NCBI RefSeq assembly: GCF_023821985.2
Contig: NZ_CP098805.1
Location: forward strand, 5,385,001-5,449,000
Direction of reading: 5' to 3'
Origin: Dyadobacter chenhuakuii
GTDB lineage: Bacteria > Bacteroidota > Bacteroidia > Cytophagales > Spirosomataceae
DNA length: 64,000 nucleotides
The notes below the pieces were generated by a model, which made no database searches, was not told where the DNA came from, and saw only the letters and a list, made by a program, of their open reading frames with translations. A program made the position numbers and the translations under genes. Shown here one piece after another: positions 1-8,973 of the stretch. The stretch's first letter is position 1, and every line of letters starts with the position of its first letter.

Positions 1-74
1 TGCATCAGTATTACGGAAACTTGCTCGTCGGCTTAAGATGGGGATGGATGGTTGCGCGTATATTACTATTTTAA
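1..74 (+). CDS. Possible 3' end of a gene cut by the window start
   Basis: Frame 3 is open from the first base and ends in TAA at 72-74. It encodes 23 residues ending in MVARILLF, a hydrophobic, aromatic tail that reads like a genuine protein C-terminus. The stop lies 9 bases inside the 3' end of the convergent acyl-CoA dehydrogenase gene. The product cannot be identified from so short a piece, and chance openness over 23 codons is possible. Confidence 0.35.
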   Translation, partial: HQYYGNLLVGLRWGWMVARILLF

Positions 75-1229
75 TATTTCTTTTGATATAACCATTTTTT
101 GAATTTCACTTGTGCCCTCGCCAATGGTACAAAGCTTGCTGTCGCGGTAGAACTTTTCGGCTGGATAATCCTTCACGAATCCGTATCCGCCAAAAATCTG
201 AACGGCTTCATTTGCGACCCTTACGGCTGTTTCGGAAGAGTGATATTTGGCAACTGAGCTCGCCAGTGCCACTTTTTGTCCGGCATCCTTCAATGCTGCA
301 GCGTGAAAAGTAAGCAATGTGGATGCCTGAACGTCAGTATACATGTCGGCCAGCTTGAAGGCAATCGCCTGAAAATCACAGATCGCTTTCCCGAATTGCT
401 TGCGCTCCTTGGAATAAGCCAGCGCGGCTTCATAGGCACCCAATGCAGTGCCTACGCCCAATGCGGCAATGGAGATCCGGCCGCCATCCAGGACTTTTAA
501 TGATTGAATAAAACCATCTCCTACATCACCCAGCCGCTGCCGGTCGGAAACGCGGCAATCCTGGAAAATAAGCTCCACAGTTTCGGATGCGCGCATGCCG
601 AGCTTGTCTTCTTTGCGACCGGATGTGAACCCGGGGGTGCCCTGCTCAATGATGAATGCTGTGGCGCCGTGCTTGTCGCCGGGCTCGCCGGTTCTGGTAA
701 TGATTACAGCAACATCTCCTGATCTCCCATTGGTGATGAAATTCTTGGAGCCGTTGATGATCCAGTCGTCGCCGTCACGCACGGCCACGGTCTGCATATT
801 GCCCGCGTCCGAGCCTGTATTAGGTTCCGTAAGTCCCCAGGCGCCTACGTTCTGGCCGGATGCCAGTTTGGGAAGATAGGTTTGTTTTTGCTCTTCGCTG
901 CCGAACATTAATATATGATTTGTGCAAAGCGAGTTGTGCGCAGCCATGGATAATCCCACCGAAGGATCTGTTTTGGAGAGCTCAATGATCGCCGTCACAT
1001 ATTCTTTATATCCTAATCCGGATCCGCCGTACTGCTCCGGCACCAGCATGCCCATCAGGCCCAGTTCGCCCAGGCTGTGAAACAATGTTTTAGGAAATTG
1101 CTGTGCTTCGTCCCACTCTCTGATATAAGGCTTTATATGGATCGCTGTAAAGTCTTTGACTGTCTCACGGATCAGGTCGCAGGTTTGTTCCCGCTGGCTT
1201 TCAACTGAATCCTCTTTTAGTAAGTCCAT
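66..1229 (-). CDS. Acyl-CoA dehydrogenase
   Basis: A 387-residue flavoprotein of the acyl-CoA dehydrogenase family, which oxidises acyl-CoA to 2-enoyl-CoA using FAD and passes electrons to ETF. The N-terminal helical domain is followed by the family signature (GAWGLTEPNTGSDAGNM, about residues 130-147), the FAD-binding stretch with GSKNFITNG, and a C-terminal helical domain with RKQFG and QIFGGYGF. The expected catalytic-base region lies in the final YRDSKLCTIGEGTSEIQ segment, where the Glu of IGEGTSE fits the short-chain/butyryl type. Full length for the family. It is divergent from ugd across a 212-base gap. Probable role is beta-oxidation or branched-chain acyl-CoA catabolism; substrate chain length cannot be read from sequence. 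Confidence 0.93.
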   Translation of the reverse strand: MDLLKEDSVESQREQTCDLIRETVKDFTAIHIKPYIREWDEAQQFPKTLFHSLGELGLMGMLVPEQYGGSGLGYKEYVTAIIELSKTDPSVGLSMAAHNSLCTNHILMFGSEEQKQTYLPKLASGQNVGAWGLTEPNTGSDAGNMQTVAVRDGDDWIINGSKNFITNGRSGDVAVIITRTGEPGDKHGATAFIIEQGTPGFTSGRKEDKLGMRASETVELIFQDCRVSDRQRLGDVGDGFIQSLKVLDGGRISIAALGVGTALGAYEAALAYSKERKQFGKAICDFQAIAFKLADMYTDVQASTLLTFHAAALKDAGQKVALASSVAKYHSSETAVRVANEAVQIFGGYGFVKDYPAEKFYRDSKLCTIGEGTSEIQKMVISKEILK

Positions 1230-1341
1230 ATTTGCTGATGATTATATTGTGTTGTTCAATGTTAGTAAGATTTGTATAAAAATCACCATCCGTAAACGAA
1301 CAAATCCTACAAGAGGAGGTGAAGATTCATTTAAAAAAAGT

Positions 1342-1349
1342 TACTTTTG
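1342..1349 (+). promoter_or_regulatory. Candidate -7 promoter box upstream of ugd
   Basis: TACTTTTG matches the Bacteroidota -7 consensus TAnnTTTG. It lies about 90 bases before the ugd start. The ACTTTTG core pairs with CAAAAGT at 1357-1363 as a 7-bp inverted repeat. No clear -33 TTTG was found at the usual spacing, so the call rests on the -7 box and location only. Confidence 0.4.
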
Positions 1350-1441
1350 CATACCCCAAAAGTTAGCCGTCTTGGTTAAGTACAAATATTTAACGTTAAT
1401 TAATAAGTCTCAGAACAGCTATATAATAATTATCACATTTT

Positions 1442-2758
1442 ATGAAAATCGCAGTTGTAGGAACAGGGTACGTAGGTTTGGTTACGGGAACATGCTTCGC
1501 CGAGACGGGCAATCAGGTAACCTGCGTTGACATTGATGTCAAAAAAGTTGAACGTTTGCAAAAAGGCGAAATTCCCATTTATGAGCCGGGTCTTGACGTG
1601 CTTTTTGATCGCAATGTTGCCGAAGGTCGTTTGGTGTTCACAACCAATCTTGCAGAAGGAATTAAGGATGCAGAGGTTATTTTCCTTGCACTTCCAACGC
1701 CTCCGGGTGAAGATGGTTCTGCCGACTTGAAATATATCCTGAAAGTTGCCGACGATCTGGGACATATTATGGAACAATACGCGGTAATTATTGATAAAAG
1801 CACTGTTCCTGTGGGAACTGCTGAAAAAGTGCATGCAGCCATCGCAGCCAATGCAACAGTTGAATTCGATGTGGTTTCTAACCCCGAGTTCCTGCGGGAA
1901 GGTGTTGCTGTTGAGGACTTTATGAAGCCAGACCGCGTTGTGGTTGGAACTTCCTCTGAAAAAGCGAAGAAAGTGATGGAGAAATTGTACGCTCCATTGG
2001 TTCGCCAGGGTAACCCTGTTATTTTCATGGACGAGCGTTCTGCTGAAATGACAAAATATGCTGCCAACTCATTCCTGGCCATGAAAATCACTTTCATGAA
2101 CGAAATCGCAAACCTTTGCGAAAAAGTGGGTGCTAATGTGGACGATATCCGTCGTGGTATCGGAACAGACAGCCGTATCGGAAAGCGTTTCTTATTCGCC
2201 GGAATCGGTTATGGCGGAAGCTGTTTCCCGAAAGACGTGCAGGCACTTGCCAAAACATCAAAAGATTACGACTACGATTTCCGCATCCTGCAATCAGTAA
2301 TGGATGTGAATGATGACCAGAAGAAAAAGCTGTTGCCAATGGTTGACAACTATTTCGGAGGAAGTCTGAAAGATAAAACAATCGCTGTGTGGGGACTTGC
2401 ATTTAAGCCTTATACAGACGATATCCGTGAAGCACCGGCTTTGGAAAACATTCAGGCATTGCTGGCAGGCGGCGCGAGAGTGACCGTTTACGATCCGGAA
2501 GCGATGACGAATGTCAAAAATATACTTGGCGATAAAGTAACTTTCTGCCATACACCATATGCAGCCCTGGATGATGCAGATGCACTAATGATCTTCACAG
2601 AATGGCCGCAGTTCCGTACACCTGAGTTTGAAAAAATGGGTAAGCTGCTTAAAAATAAAGTAGTTTTTGACGGAAGAAACCTCTATGAACTGGAAACAAT
2701 GCGTGAAATGGGTTACACTTATTTCAGCATTGGACGCGAAAAAGTCGTTCCGGCCTGA
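1442..2758 (+). CDS. ugd: UDP-glucose 6-dehydrogenase
   Basis: Converts UDP-glucose to UDP-glucuronate with two NAD+ molecules. The 438-residue protein starts with the Rossmann motif GTGYVGLVTG, has the conserved STVPVGT and NPEFLREG segments, and carries the catalytic cysteine in GYGGSCFPKD near residue 260. The C-terminal UDP-binding domain includes VWGLAFKPYTDDIREAP. The next gene, 38 bases downstream on the same strand, is a UDP-glucuronate decarboxylase, so the pair should channel UDP-glucose to UDP-xylose for surface polysaccharide. A strong hairpin after the second gene ends the unit. Confidence 0.97.
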   Translation: MKIAVVGTGYVGLVTGTCFAETGNQVTCVDIDVKKVERLQKGEIPIYEPGLDVLFDRNVAEGRLVFTTNLAEGIKDAEVIFLALPTPPGEDGSADLKYILKVADDLGHIMEQYAVIIDKSTVPVGTAEKVHAAIAANATVEFDVVSNPEFLREGVAVEDFMKPDRVVVGTSSEKAKKVMEKLYAPLVRQGNPVIFMDERSAEMTKYAANSFLAMKITFMNEIANLCEKVGANVDDIRRGIGTDSRIGKRFLFAGIGYGGSCFPKDVQALAKTSKDYDYDFRILQSVMDVNDDQKKKLLPMVDNYFGGSLKDKTIAVWGLAFKPYTDDIREAPALENIQALLAGGARVTVYDPEAMTNVKNILGDKVTFCHTPYAALDDADALMIFTEWPQFRTPEFEKMGKLLKNKVVFDGRNLYELETMREMGYTYFSIGREKVVPA

Positions 2759-2796
2759 GGAAGTCAAATTTCAACATTAAACCTATCTCATTTTAA

Positions 2797-3789
2797 ATGA
2801 AACGTGTATTAATAACCGGAGCGGCGGGTTTCCTGGGCTCACACCTTTGCGAGCGCTTCCTGAAAGAAGGCATGTATGTGATCGGGATGGATAACCTCAT
2901 CACAGGGGATATGCGCAACATTGAGCATTTGATGCCAAATCCGAATTTTGAGTTTAACCACCACGATGTTACGAAATTTGTACACGTGCCGGGAGAGCTG
3001 GATTACATCATGCACTTTGCATCGCCTGCCAGTCCTATTGACTATCTAAAAATCCCTATCCAAACCCTGAAAGTGGGTGCGATGGGAACACATAACCTGC
3101 TTGGGCTTGCCCGGGTTAAAAAAGCACGTTTTATCATTGCTTCCACATCCGAAGTGTACGGTGATCCATTGGTTCACCCGCAAACCGAAGATTACTGGGG
3201 CCACGTAAACCCGATCGGGCCACGCGGCTGCTATGACGAAGCAAAACGTTATCAGGAAGCGATCACGATGGCTTACCACCGTTATCACGAGCTGGAAACG
3301 CGCATTGTAAGGATCTTTAACACTTACGGACCAAGAATGCGCCTCAACGACGGACGCGTATTGCCGGCATTCATCGGACAAGCGCTGAGAGGCGAGGACA
3401 TCACGGTGTTCGGTGACGGAACGCAAACTCGTGCATTCTGCTATGTAGATGACCTTGTAGAAGGCATTTATCGATTGCTAATGAGCGATTATTCGTTGCC
3501 TGTTAACATTGGTAACCCTGCTGAGATTACGATCGGAGAGTTTGCTGAGGAAATTATCAAGTTGACCGGAACGAATCAAAAAGTGATTTATCAGCCCTTG
3601 CCACAAGATGATCCGAAACAGCGTCAGCCGGACATTACATTGGCAAGAGAAATCCTTGGCTGGGAACCAAAAGTTACCCGTGAAGAAGGTTTGCGTATCA
3701 CTTACGATTACTTCCGCAACCTTCCGAAGGAGAGACTTTACGAAGAATCCAACCATAGAGGATTTGAAAGTTTCAGCGCCTCAAAATAA
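2797..3789 (+). CDS. UDP-glucuronate decarboxylase (UDP-xylose synthase)
   Basis: An extended short-chain dehydrogenase of 330 residues that most resembles UDP-glucuronate decarboxylase, which makes UDP-xylose and CO2 with a bound NAD+. Visible are the nucleotide motif GAAGFLGSHL at the N-terminus, the HFASPASPIDY segment typical of the UXS family, the STSEVYGDP catalytic Ser/Thr region, and the YxxxK motif in GCYDEAKR. The C-terminal half has RIFNTYGPRM and the FGDGTQTRAFCYVDD block. Its position directly behind ugd, which makes its substrate, strongly supports the assignment. A bifunctional or 4-epimerase relative cannot be wholly excluded. Confidence 0.93.
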   Translation: MKRVLITGAAGFLGSHLCERFLKEGMYVIGMDNLITGDMRNIEHLMPNPNFEFNHHDVTKFVHVPGELDYIMHFASPASPIDYLKIPIQTLKVGAMGTHNLLGLARVKKARFIIASTSEVYGDPLVHPQTEDYWGHVNPIGPRGCYDEAKRYQEAITMAYHRYHELETRIVRIFNTYGPRMRLNDGRVLPAFIGQALRGEDITVFGDGTQTRAFCYVDDLVEGIYRLLMSDYSLPVNIGNPAEITIGEFAEEIIKLTGTNQKVIYQPLPQDDPKQRQPDITLAREILGWEPKVTREEGLRITYDYFRNLPKERLYEESNHRGFESFSASK

Positions 3790-3816
3790 GAGATACTTTT
3801 AGAAATGATAGTAAAC

Positions 3817-3844
3817 AAAAAATCCCGCTTCTGCGGGATTTTTT
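3817..3844. terminator. Bidirectional intrinsic terminator between the UDP-xylose genes and frr
   Basis: AATCCCGC (3821-3828) pairs with GCGGGATT (3833-3840) around a TTCT loop, flanked by AAAA before and TTTT after. It fits as terminator for the ugd unit on the plus strand and for the convergent pyrH-frr genes on the minus strand. Confidence 0.9.
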
Positions 3845-3870
3845 GTTGGCAGGCTATTGATATTAAATCA

Positions 3871-4431
3871 CTACACTTCCATGATCTCTTTTTCTTTCGC
3901 ATTGAAAATCTGCTCCACTTTGGTGATAAAGCCATCGGTTAGTTTCTGAACGCGGTCTTCGCTTAGCTTCACCAAATCCTCCGCAACGCCTTCTTTCGTC
4001 AGCTTACGCAATGAATTGTTCGCATCCTGGCGAATGTTACGGATGTTGATCTTCGCCGTCTCGATCTCGTTTTTCGCACGTTTCACCAGTTCTCTTCTGC
4101 GTTCTTCGTTCAATGGCGGAACCGAAATACGGATCATTTCCCCATCATTGGAAGGTGCAAAACCCAGGTTTCCGTTACGGATCGCTTTTTCAATGTCATT
4201 GATGATTTTTTTCTCAAACGGCCTGATCGCGATCGTCCTCGCGTCAGGCGTGTTGATCGTTGCCACATTTTGCAATGGCGTCATGGAGCCGTAATAATCG
4301 ATCTGAAGGCCTTCCAGCATTTGAGGAGATGCTTTTCCGGCGCGTATTTTACCGAGTTCAATGATCAGGTGCTTGATGGCGCCTTCCATGGTGTCCTTGG
4401 CGTCATCCAGATATAATTCTATTTCTTCCAT
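3871..4431 (-). CDS. frr: Ribosome recycling factor
   Basis: A 186-residue protein that splits post-termination ribosomes together with EF-G. It has the family's long helical ends and the central segment with IRPFEKKIINDIEKAI and GNLGFAPSNDGEMIRI, followed by the highly conserved PPLNEERRRELVK block. Length is typical. It sits 28 bases downstream of pyrH in the same direction, the common bacterial pyrH-frr order, and ends before a bidirectional terminator. Confidence 0.98.
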   Translation of the reverse strand: MEEIELYLDDAKDTMEGAIKHLIIELGKIRAGKASPQMLEGLQIDYYGSMTPLQNVATINTPDARTIAIRPFEKKIINDIEKAIRNGNLGFAPSNDGEMIRISVPPLNEERRRELVKRAKNEIETAKINIRNIRQDANNSLRKLTKEGVAEDLVKLSEDRVQKLTDGFITKVEQIFNAKEKEIMEV

Positions 4432-4459
4432 TATTTTGTAATAATATATTGTATTACTG

Positions 4460-5179
4460 CTAGTTAGATATCAATGTTCCCACTTCTTCACCCATCACCA
4501 GATCGTACAGGTTACCAGGCTTGTTCATATCAAAAACGATGATCGGAACATTGTTTTCCTTGCAAAGTGTAAATGCCGTCAAATCCATGATTTTCAGATT
4601 TTTGGACAATGCTTCGTCAAATGTAAGTTGGGTGTATTTCGTAGCAAGCGGGTCTTTTTCAGGATCGGCTGTGTAAACACCGTCTACACGTGTTCCTTTT
4701 AAAACCACCTCGGATTCCGATTCAATCGCACGAAGTCCGGCTGTTGTGTCTGTGGTGAAATAGGGGTTACCCGTTCCGGCACCGAATATAACAACGCGTC
4801 CTTTTTCCAAGTGACGGATCGCGCGGCGGCGGATCAAAGGCTCGCAAACCTGCTCCATTTTGATCGCAGACATTAAACGCGTGTTTACTCCATGTTTTTC
4901 AAGTGAACTCTGAATGGCCATCCCATTAATGACGGTGGCCAGCATGCCCATATGGTCGCCCTGCACTCTGTCGATGCCCGATTTTTCGACGGATGCGCCG
5001 CGGAAAATATTTCCTCCTCCGATCACGATTGCAATCTGAACGCCTACTTCGGCAATTCTCTTGATTTCCCGGGCATAATTATCAAGAATGTTGAAGTCAA
5101 TAACCTGGCCTTTGTCGCCGCCATTTAGTGCTTCTCCGCTCAGTTTCAGTAGTAAACGTTTATATTTTGGTTCGGGCAT
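4460..5179 (-). CDS. pyrH: UMP kinase
   Basis: Phosphorylates UMP to UDP with ATP in pyrimidine nucleotide synthesis. The 239-residue protein belongs to the amino-acid kinase superfamily: KRLLLKLSGEAL at the N-terminus, the glycine-rich IVIGGGNIFRG, the GDHMGMLATVINGMAIQ region that is diagnostic for bacterial PyrH, and GTGNPYFTTDTTA in the nucleotide-binding half. Normal length. Followed by frr in a likely two-gene operon. Confidence 0.98.
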   Translation of the reverse strand: MPEPKYKRLLLKLSGEALNGGDKGQVIDFNILDNYAREIKRIAEVGVQIAIVIGGGNIFRGASVEKSGIDRVQGDHMGMLATVINGMAIQSSLEKHGVNTRLMSAIKMEQVCEPLIRRRAIRHLEKGRVVIFGAGTGNPYFTTDTTAGLRAIESESEVVLKGTRVDGVYTADPEKDPLATKYTQLTFDEALSKNLKIMDLTAFTLCKENNVPIIVFDMNKPGNLYDLVMGEEVGTLISN

Positions 5180-5242
5180 GATTGTGAGATAGGTGTTTTC
5201 GACCGTAAAAATAAGCGTAGGAAGTTAAGATTAACAAGTAAT

Positions 5243-5779
5243 TTATTGAAACTCGAGCAATACCTGGTTTTTTTCAACGATTTCACCAGCCGCAACCTTC
5301 AATGTCTTCACCACTCCGTTTCCGGAAGATTTAATCGTATTTTCCATCTTCATGGCCACCAGCACGAGCAATGTGTCGCCCTTTTGGATCGTATCGCCTT
5401 CGGCAACGGCGACGGACTGGATGAGTCCGGGCATGGGTGCTTTCACATTATTAATCTTGGCGATGCTGGTGTTTTGCAATCCCATTCCTTCCAGCAGCAA
5501 GTCCAGCTCGTCTTTTGCTTTGGTATGAATGTGCTGGCCGTTGATGAGCAGGTGAAACGTTTTCTCTGCAACATTGTGTTCGAGGACCTCAATGTTGTAG
5601 GATTTGTTTTTCCAAATGGCGTGAAAATGGTTGTTGCCAAGCGTTGTAATGTCGCCATCAAACGTTTCGCCGCCTATGGACAAGTTGTTCTGCTCTTTAT
5701 TGATCTCAAAAACATGCCCGGTAGACGCGTCGTCACCATGTTCGGTTGCCGGCGCGTCGGATACAGCGATTTTTAGCAT
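5243..5779 (-). CDS. Biotin carboxyl carrier-type protein of an acyl-CoA carboxylase
   Basis: A 178-residue protein whose last 70 residues form a biotinyl/lipoyl domain: VKAPMPGLIQSVAV, then the biotin-attachment motif VAMKM, then GEIVEKNQVLLEF. The N-terminal 100 residues look like the beta-rich domain found next to the carrier domain in propionyl-/acetyl-CoA and pyruvate carboxylase chains. The central lysine of AMKM is the expected biotinylation site. It overlaps the 3' end of the dihydrouridine synthase gene by 7 bases, implying cotranscription. A carboxyltransferase subunit lies 22 kb away at 28206-29765; no biotin carboxylase is in the window. I infer that these two may belong to one enzyme, but the sequence does not prove it. 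Confidence 0.85.
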   Translation of the reverse strand: MLKIAVSDAPATEHGDDASTGHVFEINKEQNNLSIGGETFDGDITTLGNNHFHAIWKNKSYNIEVLEHNVAEKTFHLLINGQHIHTKAKDELDLLLEGMGLQNTSIAKINNVKAPMPGLIQSVAVAEGDTIQKGDTLLVLVAMKMENTIKSSGNGVVKTLKVAAGEIVEKNQVLLEFQ

Positions 5780-6762
5780 AATGCTTCGCTGTATTCGTGG
5801 ACAACTTCCTGTAAAATCCCGTCGAGCTCTTCATAGGTCATTCCTTCAACCAGCCGCATGCGGAAGGGTTTGAAATGATCGAGTCCTTTGAAATAATTGG
5901 TATAATGCCTGCGCATTTCAAAAATACCCGCAACCGGGCCTTTCCAGCGGATCGAGAATTCAAGGTGTTTGCGGCAAACGGCCACGCGCTGTTCCATTGT
6001 AGGCGGAGCCAGCTTTTCGCCCGTTCTCATATAATGTTTGATCTCGTTAAAGATCCAGGGATTGCCAATCGTTGCGCGGCCAATCATGATGCCGTCCACG
6101 CCGAACCTGTTTTTGTATTCCAATGCCTTTTCAGGGGAATCTACATCGCCATTCCCGAAAATTGGGATCGTAATGCGCGGATTGTCCTTAATCATCGAGA
6201 TCAATGTCCAATCTGCCGAGCCTTTGTACATTTGTACGCGCGTGCGGCCGTGAATGGATAATGCCTGAATGCCGATATCCTGCAAGCGTTCTGCAACTTC
6301 CTGCACATTCTTTGTATTCTCGTCCCAACCTAGTCGGGTTTTCACGGTTACCGGCAAATGCGTCGATTTCACCACCGCGTCGGTCATCTTGACCATTTTA
6401 GGGATATCCTGCAACAATGCAGCACCGGCGCCACGACAAGCCACGTTTTTCACCGGGCAGCCATAATTTATATCGATCAGGTCGGGATTTACGCGGGATG
6501 CGATCTCGGCGCATGAACCCATGGTTTCAATGTCGCTGCCAAAAAGCTGAATGCCAACCGGCCGTTCATATTCAAATATGTCAAGCTTCTGCACACTTTT
6601 CGCCGCATCGCGGATCAATCCTTCCGACGATACAAATTCCGTGTACATCAGATCCGCACCGTTTTCCTTGCAAACCGCCCTGAAAGGAGGGTCACTTACG
6701 TCCTCCATCGGTGCCAGAAGCAGTGGAAAATCACCTAACTGTATGTTTCCGATTTTTACCAT
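5773..6762 (-). CDS. dusB: tRNA-dihydrouridine synthase
   Basis: An FMN enzyme of 329 residues that reduces uridines in the tRNA D-loop with NADPH. The TIM-barrel start APMEDVSDPPFR, the substrate-loop INYGCPVKNVACRGAGAALLQD (shortened pattern around CP and the active-site cysteine), VKTRLGWDE, SIHGRTR and the FMN-phosphate region GNGDV...GIMIGRATIGNPW are all present. The length and GCPVKNV-type loop fit the DusB-like group. The start is preceded by a 65-base divergent gap to the CPBP protease gene, and the end overlaps the biotin-carrier gene. Confidence 0.93.
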   Translation of the reverse strand: MVKIGNIQLGDFPLLLAPMEDVSDPPFRAVCKENGADLMYTEFVSSEGLIRDAAKSVQKLDIFEYERPVGIQLFGSDIETMGSCAEIASRVNPDLIDINYGCPVKNVACRGAGAALLQDIPKMVKMTDAVVKSTHLPVTVKTRLGWDENTKNVQEVAERLQDIGIQALSIHGRTRVQMYKGSADWTLISMIKDNPRITIPIFGNGDVDSPEKALEYKNRFGVDGIMIGRATIGNPWIFNEIKHYMRTGEKLAPPTMEQRVAVCRKHLEFSIRWKGPVAGIFEMRRHYTNYFKGLDHFKPFRMRLVEGMTYEELDGILQEVVHEYSEALC

Positions 6763-6827
6763 CTCACAAAGGCTGACGCCTATTCCTTATTTTTAAATTC
6801 ATAATTAACTGTAAATTTACATCAATT

Positions 6828-7799
6828 ATGCAAAATAGTAACCCTATTCAGTTAGTTTCCCGTGTACCCGGCATAGGAGGCAGTTTGTTGGTCCTCATCG
6901 GCTTTGTGCTCATTGGTATGGCGGTGGGCAATATCCTGGCGGTTATGGTGCTTGCGCTTTATTTGCATGTGGATACCAGCAGCATTACCGGTGTTTTGAC
7001 TCAATTACTAAGCAACCCGGGCGAAGTTCCCAATGGTTGGTATGCATTAATGTTGCTGCAGGGCACGGTCCATTTCTTCTCCTACCTGCTTCCTTCGCTT
7101 GTTTTCTGGATTTATATAGATCGTAAATCGATCGCTGAATTTGACTTCCGTCCCAAACCCGCTTTCAGGGTCTGGTTACTGGCTTTTTTGCTTGTTCTGG
7201 CTTTTATTCCAGTTAATAGCAAGTTTATAGAATGGAATGCAGCCATGAAGCTGCCGGATGCATTGTCGGAGCTGGAATTGTGGATGAAGGAGAAAGAGAA
7301 TCAGCTTTCGGTGATGACGGCTTTTATGACGGAATATACACAGTTTAGCCAGTTGCTGGTTGCATTGTTTGTGGTGGTTTTGTTGCCTGCACTAGGCGAG
7401 GAAGTGCTTTTTCGCGGGGTTATCCAGACTAAGCTGATCAAGCTTTGGGGAAACCCGCATGTGGGGATCTGGGTTGCGGCGGCTATTTTTAGTGCTATCC
7501 ATTTTCAGTTTTACGGATTTTTGCCCCGGATGATGTTGGGGGCAGTGTTTGGTTACCTATATTACTGGACGGGAAACATCTGGGTGGCTATACTCGCCCA
7601 TTTTGTCAATAACGGCTTCGTGCTTGTGATGATGTATCTCAACAACATTGGTGCGGTGAGCATCGATGTGGAAGAAACAAAGTCGATGCCGGTGATGCTG
7701 ATCTTATCTTCGTTGCTGGTTTCTGCTGGCATATTGTTTTCTATACGGAAAACGAGCGCGATGCAGAAAGAGCCTTTACTGATGGATAAGGAGTTTTAA
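6828..7799 (+). CDS. CPBP-family intramembrane glutamic endopeptidase
   Basis: A 323-residue multi-pass membrane protein of the CAAX protease/bacteriocin-processing (CPBP, Abi) family. Several hydrophobic helices surround the family motifs: the paired glutamates and arginine in LGEEVLFRGVIQ, the FSAIHFQFYGFLPRM histidine motif, and the later AILAHFVNNGF. All three catalytic motifs are intact, so it is probably an active intramembrane protease; its substrate is unknown. It heads a short cluster with the DUF2007 protein (19 bases downstream) and cdsA. Confidence 0.92.
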   Translation: MQNSNPIQLVSRVPGIGGSLLVLIGFVLIGMAVGNILAVMVLALYLHVDTSSITGVLTQLLSNPGEVPNGWYALMLLQGTVHFFSYLLPSLVFWIYIDRKSIAEFDFRPKPAFRVWLLAFLLVLAFIPVNSKFIEWNAAMKLPDALSELELWMKEKENQLSVMTAFMTEYTQFSQLLVALFVVVLLPALGEEVLFRGVIQTKLIKLWGNPHVGIWVAAAIFSAIHFQFYGFLPRMMLGAVFGYLYYWTGNIWVAILAHFVNNGFVLVMMYLNNIGAVSIDVEETKSMPVMLILSSLLVSAGILFSIRKTSAMQKEPLLMDKEF

Positions 7800-7818
7800 A
7801 TCAATATTTTAATTATAT

Positions 7819-8040
7819 ATGGCTGAAAATTGGGTGAAGGCTTATCAGAGCGCACAAGTGATGCGGGCTGATATTGCCCGTGAAATTTTAGAACAAAACG
7901 GAATTGCAGCTGTCATCGTTGACAAAAAAGACAGCAATTATCCGGTATTCGGAATGTATGAAGTGCACGTGCCGGCTGGTGATCTTTCACAGGCCCAAAT
8001 GATAATAACGAATGAAGGAGCGCTTAACGAATCTGAATAA
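7819..8040 (+). CDS. DUF2007 small protein
   Basis: A 73-residue protein matching the DUF2007 'putative signal transducing protein' family, a ferredoxin-like fold seen widely in Bacteroidota. The sequence has the typical pattern: an N-terminal helix that begins after WVKAYQS, the ILEQNGIAAVIVDKKDSN strand, and EVHVPAGDLSQAQ. Its function is not known. The 3' end overlaps the cdsA start by 29 bases, so the two are probably translationally coupled. Confidence 0.85.
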   Translation: MAENWVKAYQSAQVMRADIAREILEQNGIAAVIVDKKDSNYPVFGMYEVHVPAGDLSQAQMIITNEGALNESE

Positions 8041-8845
8041 TTTACAGCAAAGGACAATCACTGCTCTGGCAGGTGTATTTGTGATCATTAGCTGCATCCT
8101 TTACAATGAATTGACCTTTCTGCTCCTTTTTTGCACCATCAGCTCGCTTACCCAACTGGAATTTTACAAGCTCCTTGGCCTCGACGGAAACCAGCCGCTG
8201 ACATATTATGGAACATTCTGTGGCACAGTCATGATGTTACTTGCGTATCTGATAGAGCAAGACATTGTGCCATTTGAAAATTACTTCATAATCAGCCCGT
8301 TGCTATCGATGATATTTTTTATCAAGCTGTATAAAAAGAACGATCTGAAACCCTTTACCAACATTGGTTTTACGTTTCTGGGCATCATTTACGTGGCGCT
8401 TCCATTTGCCCTTATTATTGTGATGGCGATGCGCGGCGGGAATTACAATTATGAAATCGTGCTGGGGAGCCTGCTTTTGCTTTGGGCCTCGGACATTGGC
8501 GGCTATTTTGCAGGGACGAAATTTGGGAAAAGAAAGCTTTTTGAGCGCATTTCTCCCAAGAAATCATGGGAAGGTGCGGTGGGAAGTGCGGTGTTCGCGG
8601 CATTTATCGCCTTTGCCCTCGGTTATTATTTCCGTACCTTCGAACCCTGGAAATGGTATTGCATCGGGGCCATTATTGTGGTAGTGGGCACTTACGGCGA
8701 TCTGGTAGAGTCCCTTTTCAAGCGGAGCATTGCCATTAAGGACTCGGGAAGTAGTATTCCGGGTCACGGAGGCTTTTTAGATCGGTTCGATGGTCTGCTT
8801 CTTTCGGCTCCGTTTATCGTCACTTTTTTAAAGCTTTTTTCCTAG
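8012..8845 (+). CDS. cdsA: Phosphatidate cytidylyltransferase (CDP-diglyceride synthase)
   Basis: Makes CDP-diacylglycerol from phosphatidate and CTP at the inner membrane, the entry point to phospholipid head groups. The 277-residue protein has about seven membrane segments and the complete CdsA C-terminal signature: SPKKSWEGAVGS, GDLVESLFKRS, KDSGSSIPGHGGFLDRFD. The start at 8012 overlaps the preceding DUF2007 gene and gives a basic, glutamine-rich N-terminus before the first helix. No phosphatidylserine decarboxylase gene follows it here. Confidence 0.96.
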   Translation: MKERLTNLNNLQQRTITALAGVFVIISCILYNELTFLLLFCTISSLTQLEFYKLLGLDGNQPLTYYGTFCGTVMMLLAYLIEQDIVPFENYFIISPLLSMIFFIKLYKKNDLKPFTNIGFTFLGIIYVALPFALIIVMAMRGGNYNYEIVLGSLLLLWASDIGGYFAGTKFGKRKLFERISPKKSWEGAVGSAVFAAFIAFALGYYFRTFEPWKWYCIGAIIVVVGTYGDLVESLFKRSIAIKDSGSSIPGHGGFLDRFDGLLLSAPFIVTFLKLFS

Positions 8846-8973
8846 TAACACGAGTAAGTCTGTTCAGCAGGCAATCCGTGAGGCGGTAAGTCGTTTTTAA
8901 AACAGGAACAAAAGTTTAGCAACGATTACAAATGCATTTGGTTTAACATTGATTTTGGAATAACAATCTGGAA

